Source: Hypomesus transpacificus | Lineage: Eukaryota; Chordata; Actinopteri; Osmeriformes; Osmeridae | Direction of reading: 5' to 3' | Length of the DNA stretch: 64,000 bases | Assembly: GCF_021917145.1 (NCBI RefSeq) | Contig: NC_061073.1 | Coordinates: forward strand, 8,413,485-8,477,484 | Part shown: in pieces, positions 47,301 through 64,000 of the stretch | Layout of the letters: each line of letters starts with the position of its first letter | Position numbering within the stretch: the stretch's first letter is position 1 | The notes under the pieces: generated by a model | Told to the model about the DNA's origin: nothing | The model's input: the letters and a program-made list of their open reading frames with translations, nothing else | The model's database searches: none | Position numbers and translations under genes: made by a program

Positions 47301-50300
47301 TACACATACAGATACACATGCACACACACACAAGCAAAACACAGATTGGCAAAGTATCACGTGGTTCACATCACGTATAGTACCAGTCAAAAGTTTGGAC
47401 ACATTTTCCCATTCCACGTGTCCAAACTTTTGACTGGTACTGTATGATCAAACATAAGACACTCTACTTGCTCCCTGATATGTATTACAGTGGAACAACT
47501 TTTGGATCTTATACATGTCATCATTTGGATCTGAGAGACTCACCAGTGGTTTGGCAATTTTGTGTGCAGGTAATACGTGACAATATCTCAGCAACCTAGA
47601 CATGGTCACAGGCACACATGGAAGACAGTGTATAAAGAATGTGAGACTGTCACTGTAGTTGTATCTGTGGCTCTCATCCTTCTGAACATGGTGTGTATTT
47701 GTAGCTGTATTTATTGTTACTTACTATTCTGCAGCGTGTGGCACTGTCAAATAGGGTATCTGTCGACTCAATGTCAAACCTGGACAGAATAAAAGTAAGC
47801 AGAGTGAGATTTGTGTGTGTGTGGGGGGGGGGGAGGTGTATATGTGTGTGTATATTGTGTGTGTGTGTGAGCATGTCCAGGTATTCACAGGTGTAGTTTT
47901 TCTCGGAGGAACGGGTGTGTGAGCGTCTTGGAGCGTGTCTTGGTCAGTGTGTTGGTGTTGTTCTGTGGGTCAGGGACGTCGGGTTGGAATGGCTGGTTCA
48001 GCATGGTCCACAAGGAGATCAGAGACCCGGCAATGCCCGTTCGCTCCCGCAACTCATAACTCTGACGAATCAAACAGCCCAATACATGATCCCACCAAAC
48101 CCCAAATAATCAGCCCGTGAGAGCAATCCTTTTGTATTCTCTTTTCAGTATTCATTGGGTGTACTGTGGTATTCAAATATGAACTAATACAATTCTATTT
48201 TGTGATTTAGACATATTTGAAATCTCATTGACTGGAGTTTTAGGTTGAGGATGAAGAGTGAACTTCAGAGTTAACATGGTAACAAACTCACCTTCTTCAC
48301 CGACACTTTGATCTTCTGAAGCTCCGCCTCTCGGCTGAGTGTAGGCCAGGGAACGTGCAGCCGAATAAAACCTATTCCTTGTGACTTAGTCTAGACATAC
48401 ACACACACACACACACACAGACGTAGTCATGATATGGACATATCCATGATAGCCAGGAATTTAAGATAGCCAAGGAGATCTATGACCTTGATCTGTTTTG
48501 GCACAGGATTCCAGTTTGGCACATATGTTCACACTTGGCCAACTAATGTAAGAAGTAGAGTAGAAAAGGCATCTAAAGCAAATAGTGAAATATCAATGAT
48601 AGCATGTGTTGCATACATGTTTGTATTCACGGTTGCCTGTTCCCTTGTTCTTTTGGGAACTTGTGAAAACATGTTTAGAGGAATGAAATAGTAATTATGT
48701 AAGTATATTCATTTTCCGAATATAGATAATTCACTGAACAATTGTGCTTTCGGAAAAGTCGGCCCACTAATACAAATGATTACAGCTGTACAGCTAATAA
48801 TTTGGCATCCTCACACTTACTCAATACCAAATTCCCCCTGCCAAACTCCACGCGCTTGCTCACACTCACACACACACTTCCAAGTACCGGATCATTCTCT
48901 AATGAGGTTCTGTAATCTGGCGTTTGACTCTATACTAACTGTCAACAGTCTTAATCCCTAACCAAAACACCACATGATTTCACACGCAACCTTTACAAGA
49001 TGATCAGTCTAGACTACAGGAAGTTGTTTGACCGAAAGGAAAACATTATCATATACACTGTACATAAGCCACACTATCTAGGTGAAGCATGGAATTTTAT
49101 TTTTGTTCCAGTGTGGAGTCTCCACTCTGGTGGAAGCCCTGTTATTTTTGGTTGAGGTTGAAGCGACATGGGTAGTTGTCAGTGATTAAATCCAACCAGG
49201 AACTGCTTTGTCAGTCAAGGCAAAGGAGGATCCATAGTCCTCACGGCAACAATTCAACCTCTGGCTCTGTTGAGTCTCTGAATAATCACAGACACAGTGG
49301 CTAATTGGTCTGATGGGGGAGACATGACCCTTACTTATAATCAGATAATCAGCGATAATCAGAATCGTAAATTACCACTCCACATAGCTCCTTAAGAGTT
49401 GTTCTGGTTGTGGCCATGATGATAAATAAAGCACAGTCCATGTAACCCACACTTACAGAGATCCTAGCTGATCAAACAAAGGCACACAGGTAAACACACA
49501 CACACACACACACACAGGTAAACACACACACACACGTAAACACATACGCACACAGGTAAAACACACACACACACACGGATAAACACACACACAAACCTCT
49601 TTATCTCGTTCAATCTGTAGTCCAGCCTCCAACAGTCCATATTCAAACTCTTCCCTGATGAGGGCCTTTTCTTCCTGACTCATTTTAGACTCCTCCCCCG
49701 ATCCATCCGGCCCCACCCCTTGCCCCTCCCCCAGCTCGGCATGTGCATCAGATCTCACGGCTGCTGGCATTGGCAGACTCCCATTAGACACAATGGAAAG
49801 GCGTGGTTGGGAAGTCCGCCTCTTCTTGTAATGATAGGCCAGAACGTAGTCCACCTTCCTGCGTCCATCGGAAAAGAACAGTCCACGGCCAAGCTCTATG
49901 TTGGACTCCTGCAACATCACAAAGATGACCCCTTCTGGATGATAGGGTTCAGGGTAATGTGTGACAGAGGGAGATGTTAAGGCAGGGATAGGCAGAGCTA
50001 AACACTGTCAGTGTGGAGGGACCAGTACACACACCCATATGGTGATGGGTCCATCTTTGTGGCTGGAGGAAGAGTTTAGGAGGGATAGCTTACTGGGGGA
50101 ACTGGAGGTTTTGGAAATGACGGAGTGGAATATGGGTGAGAGAATAGGTTTTGGGGAGGTGTGAGGAGTGTAGGGAGAGAGGAGAGTTGTAAGAAGTAGA
50201 GGGGTGAGGAGTTTCGGTGAGGTTAAAGGGGGAGGTTTGGGGAAGTGTATGACAAGTGCAGGGTGAAAGGTTGTGTAGACATGTGTGGGGAGCAGAGAGG

Positions 50301-52424
50301 GGTACATTATAGTGTGAAGTTTGTGAAGGAAGGTGTGAGGAGTATGGGAGAGGCTATGTGGACAGGTACAGAGGTGTGTAGGGGGTTAGGGTTGGGGTAT
50401 AATGTCGTACCATAGGGAGCTGCTCTCCTTCAGAGTTGGGGTTGGCATTCGGGTTTCCATTGGCTGTGTCCGCCCCCAACTCTGAGAGTGAGCGGGCGAG
50501 TGAGAGCAGCTTTTCTGACTGGATGGATGACGACTCACTCATTCCTGTGGCAACACGCATTCGCTCTGTCCCGTTCCATGCTTCTGTAAGAAAGGACACA
50601 CACACACACAAACACATCATATACTATAGATTGCGGTACAATGATTCAGTTGGGGCAAATTATGTCTAAATGTTTTTGCATTTAGAATACATTCTTATAA
50701 TAGTGCAACCTTGCCTCAGACTTGCCGTTACTTTATATTATATGTTATATTTTATTGCATACTGTACAGTATTGTTATAAATATTGTACTTTCTTTTTTA
50801 ACGTTTCGTACTTTTTATAATAATGTAAAGACTGCACACACTTTTAGAATTCTTGTATGTTACTGTATGCACTGTATCCACTAAAGTAAATTCCTTTTTG
50901 TGTAAACTACTTGGCTATTAAACTGTTTTCTGATTCACATTCTGACTGTCCTAAGTCTATGAGGATGTTGTCTTTGTAGTTTTTTTTGTTAGTTTATACA
51001 TTTTTTCAAGTCCAGCTCATCTGAACAAGATCCTTTTCTACGTTTACGGGAAAGTTTCAAATGCCAGGGAAAGTTGATAGATTAAATCAACACACCCACT
51101 TCTCCACCCTCTCTCCTTCCTCTTTTTTACCCATTCTTTCTTTCCAGAACCTGGACCAGTAGTCATGCATGGCGTCCATGAGGACATACCTAGTTCATCC
51201 ACATAACTCAGAGATCTTGTTTTCCTAACCAAACAAGCTTTTAAATAATGTAATCTCTGGCCATGGTGGTATTCCACTGAAAACACATGGTGTCCATTAC
51301 CTTACCGGACACTCACCCAAACAGACACATCTGCCTGTGGTGGCTGGCTTAAGCAAATGGTGCCTGCACACACACACACACACACACACACCACAGACAC
51401 ACACACACACACCACACCCGCTGATCCAGGTTTATCAGTTAGTCAGCAAACACAAGCCCCACACAGAAATAGTCAATAACTAAAGTAGAGGTTAAGAGGT
51501 CAGACAAGTCTAAACGTCAATCCTCATTTGAAACGTGAGATGGGACTCAGCCATTAGTAACACAAACCTATCTACTTAATTAAGGCAGTCGGAGAAAACA
51601 AACATATCATGCTGACGTGTTTCTGGTCCTTGTAAGCGTATTTTCACTGTCCTACCCTCACCTAATGGACGCGGTGAGGTCAGCAAACAAACCCTTTTGC
51701 GCTCAAGCCACACATGCGTTCACATACTCACACCCACGCGTTAGTACAGACACACGCATACAAATACGCCCATACCTGCTCTGACAGGTGCATGCACACA
51801 CATGCGCGTACACACACCACACATTAACATATTACTCCCTCCTGTAAAGATAGAGGGGAACAAGAAAGGGGACTCATGGAATAGACCAGATTACACAAGC
51901 ACTGCTCCAAACTACTAGCTCGATCACTACACTTTATAAACACAATATAGCTCACTCAACTTAAGTGTGATTTATTTTAAAAATGAATCGTGTCTGTTCG
52001 GAGAATAATCAAGACATTGACCCTGTTCTGCCCTATTGAACTTCAGTTTAGCAACGAAATAGCTCCTGGATTTAATGACATGTGGGCAACTATGTCTAGT
52101 TGGCTAGCATTAACCAAAACAATGCAAAGCTTTTATTAAAATCCGCAGAACACAACAACACGCTCTATAAATACGTCTTTAATTAAACGCTCAGGGGCGC
52201 AACAGTTGTCTGCACGCAGATGGTCGGATCAACAACCCCACGAGCACCTGGCGCATACCACAGCGTGAGTCACCGCGGGTAAGGATTTAAATATTAGCCA
52301 TAATAAAGATATACATCGTAAATTATCCTCATTTTCGTCATTAAACATGACAAATAGAAGAGAGAGAGCAAGAGAGAAAAGGGACGTACTCACCAGTGCC
52401 AGTGGAGAATCTGTTCATCGCCAT
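38869..52424 (-). CDS. ano2: Anoctamin-2, calcium-activated chloride channel, complete
   Basis: Plasma-membrane Ca2+-gated Cl- channel of the TMEM16 family. The 26 coding exons start at: 52424, 50583, 49908, 48390, 48061, 47779, 47586, 47002, 46821, 46658, 46014, 45732, 45386, 44525, 43577, 43396, 43108, 42724, 42480, 42242, 41839, 41224, 40945, 40544, 40260 and 39512. They total 3,975 nt (about 1,324 aa), all in phase. Calcium-site residues are kept: N and E in [10 protein letters not shown], both E in SPEYMEM, and N, E, D in [15 protein letters not shown]. Residues 902-1110 (one exon) open with [18 protein letters not shown] and run into a long Glu/Gly tract. The last exon is Ser/Pro-rich with two related [11 protein letters not shown] / [11 protein letters not shown] units. 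The usual length is about 1,000 aa, so the C-terminus is extended. Directly downstream of vwf, as in mammals, which supports ANO2 over ANO1. Confidence 0.93.
39715..39960 (-). repeat. GAG/GGA repeat coding an acidic Glu/Gly tract in ano2
   Basis: On the plus strand this is a run of TCC, CTC and TTC triplets. On the minus strand it encodes repeated GGGGEE and GGGREE units within the penultimate coding exon. The frame stays open throughout, as expected if triplet changes are tolerated in a disordered cytosolic tail. Confidence 0.85.
42005..42086. repeat. GA microsatellite
   Basis: An almost pure GA run in an ano2 intron, ending four bases before the donor of the exon at 42,091-42,242. Confidence 0.95.
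42778..42995. repeat. CAGA-rich degenerate minisatellite
   Basis: Repeated ACAGACAGGCAGGCAG-type units fill the ano2 intron between the exons at 42,667 and 42,997. Frames across it on either strand are artefacts. Confidence 0.85.
44305..44386. repeat. CA microsatellite, 41 units
   Basis: A pure CA run of 82 bases in an ano2 intron, followed by a C run and an A run. It ends about 60 bases from an exon on the minus strand. Confidence 0.95.
44674..44735. mobile_element. Palindromic mini-element, copy 1
   Basis: TACAGTACCAGTCAAAAG at the left is inverted at the right as CTTTTGACTGGTACTGTA, separated by about 26 bases. TA at both ends fits a Tc1/mariner-type origin. Two further copies lie in ano2 introns at 47,141 and 47,376. 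Confidence 0.75.
45165..45276. repeat. Twelve-base tandem repeat GATAAAGAGAGA
   Basis: A GA run is followed by seven in-register ATAAAGAGAGAG units (ATAAAG at 45,189 and every 12 bases to 45,261). It lies in an ano2 intron, 28 bases from the exon at 45,304. Confidence 0.9.
46044..46414. mobile_element. Miniature mariner-like element in an ano2 intron
   Basis: The left end TACAGTCGTGGCCATAAGT and the inverted right end (read inward TACAACCGTGGCCAAAAGT) match at most positions over about 20 bases, with TA at both borders. The 371-bp interior has no coding frame. It lies between the ano2 exons at 46,014 and 46,594. Confidence 0.75.
47141..47204. mobile_element. Palindromic mini-element, copy 2
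   Basis: TACAGTACCAGTCAAAAG with an inverted right arm ending GACTGGTACTGTA. The inner halves (TTTGGACACATTTT and ATGTGTCCAAACA) also pair. It is the same family as the copies at 44,674 and 47,376. Confidence 0.8.
47376..47444. mobile_element. Palindromic mini-element, copy 3
   Basis: Same arms as copy 2, 170 bases away across a CA-rich spacer, with a few extra bases in the loop. Both copies lie in one ano2 intron. Confidence 0.8.
51367..51416. repeat. CA microsatellite in ano2 intron 1
   Basis: Two CA runs separated by CACAG. The rest of intron 1 (50,584-52,393) is AT-rich without recognised features. Confidence 0.9.
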
Positions 52425-52530
52425 GGAGTTGGAGAGAGAAGCGCGAGGCGCAGCGCTGAGATGGTTGAAAATCCGCGCGCGTTCCCGCACCAGGCTTAAC
52501 GCGCGCGAGCAGGGCGGCTAATTCCCTTAC
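52425..52530 (-). promoter_or_regulatory. CpG-rich 5' region of ano2
   Basis: Immediately upstream of the ano2 start codon is a cluster of CGCGCG motifs, in contrast to the AT-rich surroundings. It is the likely core promoter and 5' UTR. Only about 335 bases separate it from the putative vwf polyadenylation signal. Confidence 0.5.
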
Positions 52531-52864
52531 CATCCGAGGGATGGAAGGGAATTATAAAGGTGTGTTACTGTTGATGGAGTGTGCAATGGCACAAATGAGC
52601 TATTGTATGTGTACCATACCGAACCTTCTTTCCTCACCCCAGTGCTTGAGGTGATGCCAACTAAGTTCCCAAGCAAAACCAAATCAAAGCAGGTCAAACA
52701 CCCCTGCAGCAGCATCATCTTTCTTTCTTATATAAACACACAACACACACACACACACACGCCCACACATACAAAGAGACACACACACAAAAAAGAAAAG
52801 AAAGAAAAGAAAGCACCAGACAAATGGCATCTTGCATAAAAAATGCTTGAGAATCTATGTCATG

Positions 52865-52870
52865 TTTATT
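52865..52870 (-). terminator. Candidate vwf polyadenylation signal
   Basis: The minus strand reads AATAAA about 150 bases past the vwf stop codon at 53,019-53,021. It is the first such signal downstream of the stop. Confidence 0.5.
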
Positions 52871-53018
52871 GTTTTTATGCAAGAATATTTATTTGGTTAT
52901 ACAAATGCTACTTACACACACAGATACACAGTGCAGACATACAATATACACACACAAGATAGAGTACACGCATACTGTATAAACACTTGAAATTCTTTCA
53001 TGTCTACATGATATTTGT

Positions 53019-63922
<10,904 letters not shown>

Positions 63923-64000
63923 CTGCAACGCACACACACACACGTGTCCAAACAGAGTTTCATGGAATTTTCCTTCCACTACAGAGAGAGATGTCATGAA

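Overview
The window is nuclear DNA from a ray-finned (teleost) fish. The reasons are split vertebrate genes with GT-AG introns, long CA and GA microsatellites, teleost-type DNA transposons and tRNA-derived SINEs, and a vwf-ano2 gene pair in the order and orientation known from tetrapods. I cannot name the species.

Layout. Positions 1-28,300 hold almost only mobile DNA in layers. Degraded minus-strand copies of a retroelement with an SGNH-hydrolase-like ORF (about 1.3-5.4 kb, with a further copy at 9.0/15.4 kb) come first. One copy is split by a 6.3-kb hAT transposon (9,082-15,372, 8-bp target duplication), which itself carries a 1.6-kb Harbinger-like element with a THAP-domain relic and a SINE. 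Then follow a broken integrase-like exon split by a fold-back element, a piggyBac remnant (TTAA duplications), a solo LTR with a 5-bp duplication, and a Ty1/copia copy interrupted by a second, nearly intact hAT (22,980-26,651).

Positions 28,300-64,000 are gene-rich and every gene lies on the minus strand. They are a complete ceramide synthase (10 coding exons, 373 aa), a complete secreted arginine ADP-ribosyltransferase beside a tandemly duplicated broken copy, a tentative three-exon unknown gene, a complete anoctamin-2 (26 coding exons, about 1,324 aa, with a large acidic C-terminal extension), and the 3' part of von Willebrand factor (from the end of D3 through A1-A2-A3, D4, the C domains and the CTCK domain). 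The 5' part of vwf lies beyond position 64,000.

How they work together. These genes are not an operon or pathway. Ceramide synthase makes membrane sphingolipid precursors in the ER, the ART acts on extracellular proteins, anoctamin-2 is a calcium-activated chloride channel, and vwf is a haemostatic multimer. Exon boundaries were placed by hand from splice signals, reading-frame continuity and family alignment from memory. For the ceramide synthase and ano2 the summed exon lengths are exact multiples of three. No clearly new multi-gene system was found. The best leads are unusual vwf substitutions (A3 metal site, RGD position, A2 cleavage site), the ano2 tail, the duplicated ART locus and the unknown three-exon gene.
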